Shown: positions 17,700-27,137, counted from the first letter of the stretch. The stretch: DNA of 64,000 bases from Chitinispirillum alkaliphilum (GCA_001045525.1 LDWW01000003.1:1-64000), one strand, 5' to 3'. The notes: generated from the sequence alone by a model not told the origin. Translations and numbers: made by a program.

Positions 17700-18942
17700 A
17701 GCATGTGTGCAAAAAATGGCAATACTCAATTAAACCGATTATACTCATGTCCGGTGCATTAAGAAGGTCAGTGACTGGTGACAGGGGTTACAAATTTACA
17801 AAGGAACTTTGAAATGAAAAACCTTATACGTAATTCTCTTCTTGCAGTCCTTGTTTGTGTGTCGTACCTGTATCCTTTCTATGTCAAATTACCGTCTTCT
17901 TTTACAGCTTCCTCAGACATAAACATATACTCCCGGCCAGACAGTTCCGCTTCCATAACCAAAAATATCAAAGCATCAGAGGAAGTAACTGTCCTTACTC
18001 TTATCGATATGCCAGAATCCCCGGATGATCCTGCGATCCCTGCGGATATTGCACGTGTATACGAGTGGGGGGAATCTTCACGGTTTCTATATAGAAACAC
18101 GTGGGCTCAAGTCGTATACCACCAGGGCGACGAAGAGATTACCGGATATTGCAGGTATAATTCATTAAAATTCCCGGCTTATACCATGAAAATTGATGAT
18201 GACAATGCTGCAAGATATCCACTGGTAAATGGTTACTGCAAAAAGGGAGAGGCTGGATTTATGTGTGACATTCCTCTCCCTGAGCCACGAAGTTCACTCT
18301 TTTCCATGATGGAGCTATCAGAACTGTTTTTTAAAGCAACGCACATCAATTTCAATATAAAGCATTTTGATATGTTAATGCAGAAGCATGAGATATCATA
18401 CACATACGATGATGATCAGATTGTCCTCAGCAGACCCTTATGGTTTACCTATATTACCGAAGATTCTGTGGGGATTTCCTCTTCTTCGCAGTTTGATGCT
18501 GTAAATTCCTCAAATTATGACCCTTATTGTTTTGATCTGGTTCGTGGGCCATACAAGATAGTTAGATTACCGGAAGGTTTGAACTCGTCAATAAAGGCTG
18601 TCCTGTTTGGCTTCCCTCTGAAAGATTCCGCAACCGGTACTTTGCCTGATTTGTCACGGGCGCAGATAGAAAAAGAAATTATCGGTAATCGCTATGAGTT
18701 AACCGGCGAAAATTATTGTTCTGGCGACAGAACATTTGATACAAATCGTGACTATCGTGAAATATTCAGGGTTGATCTGAACAGTGATGGTGTGATTGAT
18801 TTAGTAATATTCGAAAGGAGTTATTTTAATTGCCACGATAATGAACTGCAGACCATTCGGTCCATCGCAGTGAGCCACAGAGGGGAATGGTACTTAATCT
18901 CATTTAGCATACATGGCACTCCAGAATAATGGCAACCGATCA
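17700..18942 (+). repeat. Direct duplication, copy 2
   Basis: Second copy of 14119-15357. The upstream ~115 bases, the gene and the first bases after its stop are shared; homology ends shortly after CAACCGATCAAT. Confidence 0.85.
17814..18929 (+). CDS. Secreted SH3-like protein, duplicate B
   Basis: 371 aa, about 90% identical by eye to the protein at 14235-15347. The ATG at 17814 matches the start of the paralogue and follows AAAGGAACTTTGAA; an upstream GTG at 17778 would add 12 unlikely residues. Signal peptide, SH3-like region and DLNSDGVIDLVIFER calcium-type loop are all kept, and the reading frame is intact, so both copies may be functional. Differences are spread along the chain and many change amino acids, consistent with divergence after duplication. 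Confidence 0.75.
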   Translation: MKNLIRNSLLAVLVCVSYLYPFYVKLPSSFTASSDINIYSRPDSSASITKNIKASEEVTVLTLIDMPESPDDPAIPADIARVYEWGESSRFLYRNTWAQVVYHQGDEEITGYCRYNSLKFPAYTMKIDDDNAARYPLVNGYCKKGEAGFMCDIPLPEPRSSLFSMMELSELFFKATHINFNIKHFDMLMQKHEISYTYDDDQIVLSRPLWFTYITEDSVGISSSSQFDAVNSSNYDPYCFDLVRGPYKIVRLPEGLNSSIKAVLFGFPLKDSATGTLPDLSRAQIEKEIIGNRYELTGENYCSGDRTFDTNRDYREIFRVDLNSDGVIDLVIFERSYFNCHDNELQTIRSIAVSHRGEWYLISFSIHGTPE

Positions 18943-19086
18943 ATTATAAAGAACAGAAAATGACTTCATTTTTCTGAACTATCATCATTTCTATACTCTC
19001 CGATCTTGGGGTACCTGGAGAGATACAGATCCATGGCTTTGAATACAACCTTTCAACAGACTCGCACGCGGGCTAACGATTATTAT
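18943..19086. other. Short spacer without a gene
   Basis: About 140 bases after the duplicated gene with no start signal or motif on either strand. Confidence 0.3.
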
Positions 19087-19340
19087 CTCTCAGCTCCCTT
19101 ATCTTCTCAATACCCAGTGCGGTTATTTTTTCAATCTGTTCATCACCCATCCCCAGTTCAATCATTTTCTTCGCATTTTCAATCTTGCCCTCGGTTTCCA
19201 TCCTTAAACTATTTTTCAGCTATAGTAGGCATTTTTTTTATCCTCCGATCAGCGCACTTTCTATGAACTCCTGATTTAACTGTTCTGCATTTTTGGCATC
19301 CGTTATGGTGCTGAGATAACGGTATAAGGTTTTTTCAACA
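19087..19340 (-). pseudogene. Rpn/PD-(D/E)XK nuclease-transposase family, C-terminal remnant
   Basis: Read on the minus strand, the fragments FIYVEKTLYRYLSTI, DAKNAEQLNQEFIESAL, MPTIAEK and GKIENAKKMIELGMGDEQIEKITALGIEKI appear in order but in different frames with stops between. This is the usual C-terminal layout of Rpn-type recombination-promoting nucleases (a MPTIAE-like segment, then EGK.E.AK.ML..G..). The catalytic N-terminal domain is not visible. A dead remnant. Confidence 0.6.
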
Positions 19341-19669
19341 TATATAAAAATGCCGGTTTACTACTTAGTTTAACACCGTAAAGGATATATATATCCGGGC
19401 AGGTTTTGGTTTAAAAAAATGCTTCGTAGTGCAAAATGTAGCTTCTTAAATAAAGGCAGCAGTTATATTAGTGTACATGATAGGTAATCTCTTCTGCTTT
19501 GCTGTTAAGGATTTCTTTACATTTAATCTGTTTTAATGGTTATTATATTTTAAATGTTGATCGTAATCATTAGGAAATCTTACAGTGCGGGACCGCTCTT
19601 GGAACACTTCAGAGTTTGATATCTGCAGCTGAAATATCTTTGGGATTGTCACAATATAAACAATATTTT
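19341..19669. other. AT-rich region upstream of helicase gene
   Basis: No gene seen. At 19399-19425 it carries CAGGTTTTGGTTTAAAAAAATGCTTC, close to a sequence at 4837-4862 just before the RHS module 1 homology. Confidence 0.4.
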
Positions 19670-19691
19670 TGAGAGAGAATCATATCTCTCA
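19670..19691 (+). promoter_or_regulatory. Hairpin next to helicase ribosome site
   Basis: TGAGAGA (19670-19676) pairs with TCTCTCA (19685-19691) over an 8-base loop. It lies immediately before AGAAGAG and the ATG at 19704. It could modulate translation or RNA stability of the helicase mRNA, as in cold-induced helicases. Speculative. Confidence 0.3.
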
Positions 19692-19703
19692 GAGAAGAGT
19701 ACT

Positions 19704-20948
19704 ATGAGTTTTACATCACTGGGATTAGAGGAAACCATTATTCAGGCTGTATACGCCTGCGGACACTGCACTCCTACCCATATTCAAACACAAGCTATCC
19801 CGCCCGTTCTTCAGGGCAGGGACATTATCGGCTGTGCGCCGACCGGAACAGGAAAAACTGCAGCATTTGTTCTTCCAGTTCTCAGCCGTATGGTCAAGGA
19901 TCCCGGCTCCAACTTTAGCCGCAGCCCCAAAGTACTGGTTTTAACTCCTACACGTGAGCTTGCACTACAGGTAGAAGAAGCATTCAGAAGTTACTGCATG
20001 TATACCGAATTACGCGTCCTTTCGGTATATGGTGGAGTCAGTATCAATAATCAGCTTCGGGAACTGAAAAGGGGAGTGGATATAATTGTTGCCACACCCG
20101 GTCGGTTATTGGATCATCTGCAGCGTCGCACCATTGACCTTTCCAAAATAGCGACCCTTGTCCTCGATGAAGCTGACAGGATGTACGATATGGGGTTTGT
20201 CAATGATGTGAAGAAAATTGTTGCCATGGTTCAGAAAAGGCGCCAGACACTTCTTTTTTCAGCCACCATGTCAGATGAAATCCGTTCTCTTGTGGTAAAA
20301 TTTATGAATTCGCCCAAATTTATTGGTATGGAAGAAAAATCAGCTCCTGCCAAAACAATAACACAGCAATTTTTTGAAATACCCCGAGATCAAAAATTTA
20401 ATCTTCTGAAGCATATACTCCAACAGGAGAATGCAGAAACGGTACTTGTTTTTTCCAGAACCAAACATGGTGCAGACAGAATCAAAAAACGGCTCGACAG
20501 AAATGGGATCGCTTCTGCTGCAATACATTCCAACCGTTCACAGGGACAACGTCAGCGTGCTTTGGAGGGTTTTAAAAAGCGGCAATTCAGGGTTTTGGTG
20601 GCTACAGATATCGCTGCACGCGGGATCGATATTGCAGGTGTCTCACATGTGGTAAACTTTGATACCCCCGCTTTTGTGGAGGATTATATTCATCGCATAG
20701 GAAGAACCGGAAGAGCAGAGCTAAAGGGTAAGGCTATGACACTTGTTTCAGAGGAAGAAATCAAGAGTTTCAGAAAAATTGAAAAGCATACAGGCTGCAG
20801 GTTTAAGTTAACACAGTACCCCGGATTTAAATCTTCAGAGGTTCCCCCAAAATCAGAGAAGTTTTCATCACATAAGCATATGGCAAAAAGAGCTGGGAAA
20901 AAATACAGAAAACCTGCCGGCACTTCATCTGTAAAGGTAAAGGTATGA
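19704..20948 (+). CDS. rhlE: DEAD-box RNA helicase (RhlE-like)
   Basis: 414 aa; an ATP-dependent RNA-unwinding enzyme acting in ribosome assembly or RNA decay. All motifs are present: the Q motif around CGHCTPTHIQTQAIP (~19-33), motif I APTGTGKT (~46-53), PTRELA, TPGR, DEAD (in VLDEADRMYDMGF), SAT, and in the second RecA domain VFSRTKHGADRI, IHSNRSQGQRQRAL, VATDIAARGIDI and HRIGRTGRAE. A short basic tail (KHMAKRAGKKYRK) may bind RNA. Length and tail fit the RhlE group; assignment to RhlE rather than another subfamily is less sure. The next gene starts 25 bases downstream. Confidence 0.93.
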   Translation: MSFTSLGLEETIIQAVYACGHCTPTHIQTQAIPPVLQGRDIIGCAPTGTGKTAAFVLPVLSRMVKDPGSNFSRSPKVLVLTPTRELALQVEEAFRSYCMYTELRVLSVYGGVSINNQLRELKRGVDIIVATPGRLLDHLQRRTIDLSKIATLVLDEADRMYDMGFVNDVKKIVAMVQKRRQTLLFSATMSDEIRSLVVKFMNSPKFIGMEEKSAPAKTITQQFFEIPRDQKFNLLKHILQQENAETVLVFSRTKHGADRIKKRLDRNGIASAAIHSNRSQGQRQRALEGFKKRQFRVLVATDIAARGIDIAGVSHVVNFDTPAFVEDYIHRIGRTGRAELKGKAMTLVSEEEIKSFRKIEKHTGCRFKLTQYPGFKSSEVPPKSEKFSSHKHMAKRAGKKYRKPAGTSSVKVKV

Positions 20949-20973
20949 GGTAATCCCAGGAAGGTAAGTTTAC

Positions 20974-21414
20974 ATGAAGATAATCGTTGATGCAGATGCC
21001 TGTCCCAGGGCAATAAAGGATATTCTTTTCAGGGCTGCACAGAAAGCTGAAATTGAAACTGTTTTGGTGGCTAATACACATATACGTACCCCACCTTCTT
21101 CTCTCTTTACATCTGTAACGGTTTCATCCGGGTTTAACGACGCTGATGACAGGATTGTAGAACTGGTGGGCGAAAAAGATCTGGTTATTACTGCAGATAT
21201 CCCTCTTGCCAGCCGGGTAATTGAAAAGGGTGCAGTTGCCCTTGATCCGCGCGGCCAGCTCTACACAGAGGAGAATGTGGGTTCACGTCTCAGTGTTCGC
21301 GATTTCATGGAGGAATTACGGTACTGCGGGGTAAACACAGGGGGACCTGCGCCTCTGGGGCCCAGAGACCGCCAGAATTTTGCCAATCAGCTGCAGAAAT
21401 TTCTGAACAGGTAA
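20974..21414 (+). CDS. UPF0178 (YaiI/YqxD, DUF188) family protein
   Basis: 146 aa, the normal family length. Hallmarks: MKIIVDADACPRAIKDIL at the N-terminus, SSGFNDADDRIVELV, LVITADIPLASRVIEKGA, LDPRGQLYTEENV and GGPAPLGPRDRQNFANQL near the C-terminus. The fold is related to PIN/NYN nucleases, with conserved aspartates in the first and central motifs; the cellular role is unknown. It starts 25 bases after the helicase and is probably co-transcribed with it. A long perfect inverted repeat follows. Confidence 0.92.
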   Translation: MKIIVDADACPRAIKDILFRAAQKAEIETVLVANTHIRTPPSSLFTSVTVSSGFNDADDRIVELVGEKDLVITADIPLASRVIEKGAVALDPRGQLYTEENVGSRLSVRDFMEELRYCGVNTGGPAPLGPRDRQNFANQLQKFLNR

Positions 21415-21432
21415 GATGTTTGGATAAATTGC

Positions 21433-21470
21433 ACTCTACTGAATAAAAAAGGAATCATATTCAGTAGAGT
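21433..21470. terminator. Perfect 13-bp hairpin between convergent genes
   Basis: ACTCTACTGAATA (21433-21445) and TATTCAGTAGAGT (21458-21470) flank a 12-base loop. It is placed between two convergent genes and would fold in both transcripts. The U-tract is weak. Confidence 0.5.
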
Positions 21471-21504
21471 TGATCTCTCCTTCTTAATCGGCTTATCGGG
21501 ATGG

Positions 21505-21978
21505 TTAATCCAAACCTATCGATTTGAACCACGCTTTCTGCTTTTCTCCCATCTCCTCTGGACTTACTTCCCATTTATAACTTGCGATGGACCAGCGGAT
21601 TCCGAACGGATCCTGGATCTGTCCCAAACGGTCGCCCCAGAACTGGTCCTCCATCTCCATGGTGACTTTACCCCCTGCTTCTATGGCATTTTTGAAAGTT
21701 GTGTCGCAATCTTCGACGTAAATCCACAGATGGATGGCATCTCCCACAACTGCTCTGTTCTGCTCAAAATTATCGGACATCATTATATTGCTGTCTCCGA
21801 TTTTTATAACCGTATGCATAACTCTGCCATCGGGGGATTCCATGACCGGCATTGGGAGGGTAGCTCCAAAAGCCTTTTTGTAGTATTCTATTGCTTCTTT
21901 GCAACCACCATTGAAATTGAGATAGGCCGTAACAGTGTTATACCCCTCGGGAACCGCTTTTTCTGCTTTTTTTGTCAT
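21505..21978 (-). CDS. VOC-family (PhnB-like) protein
   Basis: 157 aa. The fold is that of glyoxalase/bleomycin-resistance proteins: YNTVTAYLNFNGGCKEAIEYYKKAFGA at the start, then VMHTVIKIGDSNIMMSD, and the C-terminal half DAIHLWIYVEDCDTTFKNAIEAG and FWGDRLGQIQDPFGIRWSIA. This is the PhnB-like subfamily, of largely unknown substrate. SD AGAGGT precedes the ATG. It forms a pair with the SRPBCC gene upstream on the same strand. Confidence 0.9.
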   Translation of the reverse strand: MTKKAEKAVPEGYNTVTAYLNFNGGCKEAIEYYKKAFGATLPMPVMESPDGRVMHTVIKIGDSNIMMSDNFEQNRAVVGDAIHLWIYVEDCDTTFKNAIEAGGKVTMEMEDQFWGDRLGQIQDPFGIRWSIASYKWEVSPEEMGEKQKAWFKSIGLD

Positions 21979-22016
21979 GATTGTATACCTCTTTCGATTG
22001 GCGTATTAATGGTCAG

Positions 22017-22460
22017 TTACTTTTCACACAACTCTTTTAACCTGGCCAACCCCTCCTCCCACATTTGGGAGAAAGAGTCAAAGTAGTCTTCTGTTATATC
22101 CTGTTCGATACTCAGCTCGGTAAATTTCCCGCTTTGTGATACTTTGTAGGTTTCTTTAAAGCCCTGCCATTCTTTGATTTCCGGAGCTGAATATTCCTCT
22201 TTACCATTTTTTATACTTCCAAGGTATATAAATGAGATAACCTCTGATGGTTTGTGGGTAATAATTCTGCTTACCATTCCATCTTCTTCCGGGGTTTTAA
22301 AATAAACCTTACTGTCTTCCCGCCAATCTGAAGTCTGAGCATAGGTGCCGGGATAAAATGCCGATGCCCATTGAGGGTAGGTTTTATCACCGAGTAAAAC
22401 CTCCCAGACACGCTCCTTTGAGGCACTTATAATTATCGACTTTTTTATCGTTTTTTTCAT
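22017..22460 (-). CDS. SRPBCC (START/AHSA1-like) domain protein
   Basis: 147 aa. The start TIKKSIIISASKERVWEVLLGDKTYPQWA is the classic N-terminus of the polyketide-cyclase/AHSA1 helix-grip fold, and the C-terminal helix (DSFSQMWEEGLARLKELCEK) closes the pocket. Such proteins bind hydrophobic ligands; AHSA1-like members often pair with VOC proteins or ArsR regulators. It reads into the VOC gene 38 bases downstream, so the two are likely one transcript. Ligand unknown. Confidence 0.88.
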   Translation of the reverse strand: MKKTIKKSIIISASKERVWEVLLGDKTYPQWASAFYPGTYAQTSDWREDSKVYFKTPEEDGMVSRIITHKPSEVISFIYLGSIKNGKEEYSAPEIKEWQGFKETYKVSQSGKFTELSIEQDITEDYFDSFSQMWEEGLARLKELCEK

Positions 22461-22747
22461 TGTGACAAACCCGTGCTTTTTTAATTGTATTCTGGTAAAT
22501 TCAAAAATTGTGTTTAGTATGTTTTTTGCAGTACCAACTGTCTCTTAAGTATGTATGGAGAAACGTGTCTGTATCACTTGCAAGAAATATACCTGATCGG
22601 ACTGCTGAGGAAATAAACGCCTGGATAAGCCGGGAAAAAAGAAATCCGATTACTGCATCCGTTTGTAGGTTTTGGACAGAAATTAACAACCAAACCCCCA
22701 TACAGACATATATTATCAGTTCATAACATAACCAAGGAGCAAATGTC
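22461..22747. other. Divergent intergenic region
   Basis: Separates the leftward SRPBCC gene from the rightward GyrI-like gene. A 72-codon frame (22508-22726) with ARNIPDRTAEEINAWISREK is open here but has no ribosome site and no recognisable family; I leave it uncalled. Confidence 0.35.
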
Positions 22748-23203
22748 ATGGAAATCAGAGATGTAAAAGAGCAAAAAGCACTTGCTGTCAATTTAACGAC
22801 TCCCTTTTCAGAACTACCCAATGTAATAGGTAAAGTATACGGGGAAATAATGGAGTATATGGGGCGTAAGGAGATACCAATAAAGGGATTTCCCTATGTG
22901 CTGTATCATAATATGGATATGGATAACCTGAAAATCGATATCGGATGGCAGATCGATCAGGATGATGAGGGTGAAGGACGAATCAAACAAACTGTGATTC
23001 CCGCAGGTAAGGTGGTGTATGCGATGCATACCGGTCCCTATTCAACTCTGGAAAAAACCTACAACGAGGTCATGGATTATATGGAAAAAGAGGGGATCAA
23101 AACTGAAGAGTGGATGTATGAAGTGTATCTCAATTCCCCGGAAAACACTCCTGAAGACCAGTTGAAAACCGAGATTCACTTTCCTGTTAAATCAGAAAAG
23201 TAG
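22748..23203 (+). CDS. GyrI-like small-molecule-binding protein
   Basis: 151 aa. MEIRDVKEQKALAVNLTTPFSELPNVIGKVYGEIM, then IKGFPYVLYHNMDMDNLKIDIGWQI, IPAGKVVYAMHTGPYSTLEKTYNEVMDYM and a final EVYLNSPENTPEDQLKTEIHFPV. This is the stand-alone effector-binding domain of the GyrI/BmrR/AraC C-terminal family. Typical partners are drug-like or lipophilic small molecules. AAGGAG lies upstream of the ATG. No DNA-binding domain is present. Confidence 0.9.
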   Translation: MEIRDVKEQKALAVNLTTPFSELPNVIGKVYGEIMEYMGRKEIPIKGFPYVLYHNMDMDNLKIDIGWQIDQDDEGEGRIKQTVIPAGKVVYAMHTGPYSTLEKTYNEVMDYMEKEGIKTEEWMYEVYLNSPENTPEDQLKTEIHFPVKSEK

Positions 23204-23634
23204 TACAACCCCCAATTTTCAGCGTGGACTGAGGCCCCCGAAAACTTTGCAAGGGGACAGAGCAATTCACTAAGTCCGGTTTGTCTTTTAAGCATTGAGA
23301 AATCTTTGTTCATTTTGTCCTGTCAAATGATGGAGCATCCCCTTGCACAGTAGGGGATGCCAATCACCAATGGGGGGCTGCAGAGCTTAAGAGGAAGAGC
23401 CTTTCTTTTTGGTTTTGCTTATCCCGCTCTGTTTTACAGAATCCCTGAAAACATCAAAAAAATTTCATCCCAAGATGCGTTTTGCTCCATGGGGAATATT
23501 GCGAGAGGATTTAACATTGGTAGCAGTGGTTGAGGGAGCATAACAAGAAAGAAAATGAGATTTCAAAACGTAAAACAATGACTTTCGCTGATAAACCCGC
23601 CGGGGGCTTCTCTTATGCTTGGGCAAACCAAGGG
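23204..23634. other. Region without a gene, with a hairpin
   Basis: No convincing frame. GCATCCCC (23335-23342) pairs with GGGGATGC (23353-23360) over a 10-base loop. It could end the transcript of either neighbour. Confidence 0.4.
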
Positions 23635-23997
23635 CTACTGTTCAAAACCGCTATTTACTTTTTGGATGAAATTTTTCCGGTTTTCTTTTGACACTATGTC
23701 ATCTGCACCGGCATTGATAGCCCTCTCTCTGTACAAGTCTACCTCATGCCCTGTGACAACAAGAATATACATAGATTTGTTTGCTGGTCTAATTTTTCTT
23801 ATCAATTCCAATCCATCCATACCCGGCAGCGATATATCCACCAGAATCAAATGAGGATTCAGGTGTGGAATATCTTCGAGAGCTTGTTCTGCAGTTTCAC
23901 TTTCACCCACGATCTCGATAGATGGAAAATTTTTTTTCAACGTTCTTTTGAGGATAATTCTCATATCCTCATGGTCTTCAACAATATAGACTTTCAT
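23635..23997 (-). CDS. Stand-alone response-regulator receiver protein
   Basis: 120 aa, one REC domain and nothing else. The acidic pocket is DHEDM near residue 8-12, the phosphorylated aspartate is D54 in ILVDISLPGMDG, the threonine is in VVTGHE (~82) and the lysine is K104 in IVSKENRK. All conserved residues are present, so it should accept phosphate, but there is no output domain. It follows the two kinase genes on the same strand, so it is probably their phosphate acceptor, acting by protein-protein contact or a phosphorelay. Confidence 0.92.
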   Translation of the reverse strand: MKVYIVEDHEDMRIILKRTLKKNFPSIEIVGESETAEQALEDIPHLNPHLILVDISLPGMDGLELIRKIRPANKSMYILVVTGHEVDLYRERAINAGADDIVSKENRKNFIQKVNSGFEQ

Positions 23998-24058
23998 TTA
24001 TTCACCTGGTTTAGAATGAAGCAGTATATAAGTATTGTACAGTAAAATGTGGGAATTG

Positions 24059-27000
24059 TCAACATCTCTCGTCAGGTAAAAAGATGCTGCAACTGGTACC
24101 TTTGCCCGGTTTTGAATCGATTATAAAATTGCCTCCGAAAAGTTTCAGTCTCTCCTCGATGCTGAAGAGTCCAAGCATTGTTTCTTCTCCCATCCTTTTT
24201 CGTGCTTCAGTTACACTAAATCCGCGGCCTTTGTCGCTTATCTTTATTATGATATCTTTTTCTTGGCACTTTGCCACTAATTTGGCTTCGAGAACACCGG
24301 AATGCCTTACAACGTTAAAAAGCAGTTCTCTTATCATCTGTATCAGCATAAGTTGTATATCATTTTTGATTTTACTGATATGTGGATCGATCTGCAGGGT
24401 AGTTTGCAACTTGTAGTGGCGCAACATGTGTGCTGCAAGCCAGTTCAGGGCTGCATCCAGTCCCTGATTTTTCAGAACCGGAGGATTGAGCTCTATAGAG
24501 GTTGCTTTGGTAACCTGGAGAGATTTTTCAATAAGTCGTATTGTTTCTGCTATTTCATCGGTGTGGGTTGCACAGATTTCTTCACCTTCTTTGTGTTCTT
24601 CGAGATGCTGTCCAAGTTGCATCTTTGCAGCGAGCAGAAGCTGTTGGAGGTTTTCGTGAAGAATGTGTGAAAAACGTTTACGTTCTTTCTGCTCTGCTAT
24701 GGTAAGTGCTTTTGTGAGTGTGCGAACCTGGTCGGTTCGCTGTACTACGAGATCTTCAAGATTTTCATTCAGTACCTTGAGTCTGTTTTCACTTTTTAGC
24801 AAAGATTCCTGAGCTTCTTTGATATTGTCAATGTTGGTAGCGGTCCCATACCATTTGATCACTTTACCATCTTTATTTCTAACCGGTACAGCACGACTCA
24901 GGTACCAGTGAAATGTAGAGTCTGCATGTTTGACTCTGTGCTCAATCTGATAGATTTCACCCGTCTCAACCGATCGGTTCCAGGCATCGACTGATGGTTG
25001 CAGATCTGATTCGTGAAGAACCGGTGTCCAGCTCCATTCACCAGTGGACCTTTGGTATATACCACTGAACTGTTTGAAATTTTGATTGTAATAATCAATC
25101 CTACCGTCAGGCTCTGCAGTCCATACAAGCTGGGGCATCGAGTCTGCCAGATTACGGAATTTTTTCTCACTCTCCAAAAGCGAGTCCTGTATCTTTTTGA
25201 GATCTGTTATGTCCCTTGCTATGCCAATGATTTCCCTGACGTTACCGGAATCATCCCTCGAAAAAGGGGTTACCCTCAGATCCATCCAGCGCATTGACCC
25301 ATCCTTATGAATAGCTCTGTGTGTCAGAGTTAGAATATCGTCCTCTGATGCCCCGATCATATTTTTAAAAAAACGCTCTGTTTTCTCAAAATCCTCTCTG
25401 GCTACTACAATCTTAAGAAGGTTTTCCATACCGGAGAATTCCTGTGAAGTGTAACCCAGAACTTCAGAGATGCTTCTATTGGTGTATACATTTCTGTTTT
25501 TGGAAATGTCAAGCACGAATATGACATCCGGAGTAGTATCAGCAACTCTTTCAAGCCACTGTCCGGTACGCTCGACTTCCAGTTCGTATTTTTTGCGCTC
25601 TGTTATATCCAGTACAAATGCAAGAATATGTTTGTGCGGTCCGGGAAGCATGGTGTCAGCCAGAAGAACCCACACTCTCGAACCATCTTTTCTGATATAT
25701 TCCTTTTCGTAAGGTGTGGCCGTTCCTTTCTCATCCAGTTCTTTCAGAGCTTTGCGGTCGGATTGTTCATATTCTGGTGGAGTCAGGTCTGTCCACTTTA
25801 TTTTTCCTTCCTGAAACTCTTCTCTGCTGTATCCAATAGTTCTTAAAAAATAGTCATTTGCTTCGAGTATCCCGCCGTAAGGGTCTGCGATAACGATACC
25901 CGTAATATCAGATTCGAATATTCTCTGGAAACGAACAGAATAGGCTTGAAGCTGCTCCTGGAGGACTTTCTGCTCGGTGATATCGGTGTTGGTGCCAAAC
26001 CAGCGGATCACGTCTCCCGCACTGTCCCGCACTGGAACCGCTCTGGAGAGAAACCACCGGTACTCTCCGTCTTTGCTGAGCAAGGGAAAGGTATCTTCCC
26101 AGACCTCTCCGGTATCCCAGGAGTGCTGAATTTTTTTAACAACTCTGTCCACATACTCTGGATGATGCACCGATCTCCACCCCCATCCCTTCATCTGCTC
26201 AAAAGTAGTACCGGTGTAATCGTACCACCTCTTGTTATACCAGAATATGTAGCCTGCTTTATCCGCCATCCAGGCAAGTTGCGAGATGTTATCTGCCAGA
26301 TTTCTGAATTTTTCCTCGTTTTGCCGCAGTTGGTTTTCAGCTTCCTCGATCCTTTTTCGCGCTAAGACCTGATCGGTAATTTCGTTTGCGACTGAAAGGG
26401 TAAGAGATTGATTCTCTTCGGAATACGGCAGAGGAACTACATGGTGATTAAAATAGGCAAGGCGTCTCTCTTTGCCTATCCCCACATAGGTTTCCAGTTC
26501 CTTTTGGTATTGTTCTTTTCCGGTCTTTCTGGCTTTCTCAAAGATTTCAAGCCCACCCTGAGAAACGTAATCGGGAAACACTTCGCCGATTGACTTACCG
26601 ATCATTTCAAAAGGGAGTGAGCCTGGAATACGGGAGTATGTGGGGTTAACATACTCATAGGTGTAGTCATCTGCTCTTACAATTGCAATTCCAACCGGTG
26701 CAGTTTTAATGATAGTTTTGTAGAACTCGCTCTGAGATCTGTTTTTCTTAAGCAGACGGTCTCTTTCTTTTGCCATACTTCTCTCCTTCAACAGAGAGCG
26801 GCTTCTTGCGGTGATAGTGAAAGTAAAAGCCCATAAAACCACAATCGATATAGCCCTGTTAATAAGTGCTATCATAAATGGGAGACCGGGGGGGGAAAAA
26901 ACAATCCCCAGAATGAGGAAAAGGGATAAAACGGCTGAAATCTGGTAGATGATATGCCTCTTTACAAACCCCGAAAAAAACAGTATCGGAATCAGATAAA

Positions 27001-27103
27001 GTACACCTGCCCCGTAACCCAGTGGCAGAAACAGGTCTGCAATCACTACCAAAACAAAAAAGAGTGTAACCAAACCGATCGTAATTTTTTGAGGTATAAC
27101 CAT
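24059..27103 (-). CDS. Membrane multi-PAS histidine kinase (NarL/DesK-type)
   Basis: 1014 aa from the ATG at 27103; an ATG at 27220 would overlap the gene before it by 83 bases, so I prefer the shorter form. The N-terminus has about four membrane helices (IGLVTLFFVLVVIADLFLPL, GAGVLYLIPILFFSG, ISAVLSLFLILGIVF, AISIVVLWAFTFTIT). Five or so PAS/PAC units follow, each ending in a W..TDITE- or GIARDIT-like PAC motif. The kinase core is HisKA_3-like: EQKERKRFSHILHENLQQLL holds the phosphorylated histidine, and GRGFSV and GKGTSCSIFLP are ATP-lid motifs. It probably senses several signals and phosphorylates the receiver 61 bases downstream. Confidence 0.88.
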   Translation of the reverse strand: MVIPQKITIGLVTLFFVLVVIADLFLPLGYGAGVLYLIPILFFSGFVKRHIIYQISAVLSLFLILGIVFSPPGLPFMIALINRAISIVVLWAFTFTITARSRSLLKERSMAKERDRLLKKNRSQSEFYKTIIKTAPVGIAIVRADDYTYEYVNPTYSRIPGSLPFEMIGKSIGEVFPDYVSQGGLEIFEKARKTGKEQYQKELETYVGIGKERRLAYFNHHVVPLPYSEENQSLTLSVANEITDQVLARKRIEEAENQLRQNEEKFRNLADNISQLAWMADKAGYIFWYNKRWYDYTGTTFEQMKGWGWRSVHHPEYVDRVVKKIQHSWDTGEVWEDTFPLLSKDGEYRWFLSRAVPVRDSAGDVIRWFGTNTDITEQKVLQEQLQAYSVRFQRIFESDITGIVIADPYGGILEANDYFLRTIGYSREEFQEGKIKWTDLTPPEYEQSDRKALKELDEKGTATPYEKEYIRKDGSRVWVLLADTMLPGPHKHILAFVLDITERKKYELEVERTGQWLERVADTTPDVIFVLDISKNRNVYTNRSISEVLGYTSQEFSGMENLLKIVVAREDFEKTERFFKNMIGASEDDILTLTHRAIHKDGSMRWMDLRVTPFSRDDSGNVREIIGIARDITDLKKIQDSLLESEKKFRNLADSMPQLVWTAEPDGRIDYYNQNFKQFSGIYQRSTGEWSWTPVLHESDLQPSVDAWNRSVETGEIYQIEHRVKHADSTFHWYLSRAVPVRNKDGKVIKWYGTATNIDNIKEAQESLLKSENRLKVLNENLEDLVVQRTDQVRTLTKALTIAEQKERKRFSHILHENLQQLLLAAKMQLGQHLEEHKEGEEICATHTDEIAETIRLIEKSLQVTKATSIELNPPVLKNQGLDAALNWLAAHMLRHYKLQTTLQIDPHISKIKNDIQLMLIQMIRELLFNVVRHSGVLEAKLVAKCQEKDIIIKISDKGRGFSVTEARKRMGEETMLGLFSIEERLKLFGGNFIIDSKPGKGTSCSIFLPDERC

Positions 27104-27137
27104 TTTGTCAACCAGTGTTCGATGTAAGCGTAAACAA

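Noticed and set aside
22508-22726. 72-codon frame upstream of the GyrI-like gene
   Set aside because: No ribosome site and no recognisable family; lies in a divergent promoter region.
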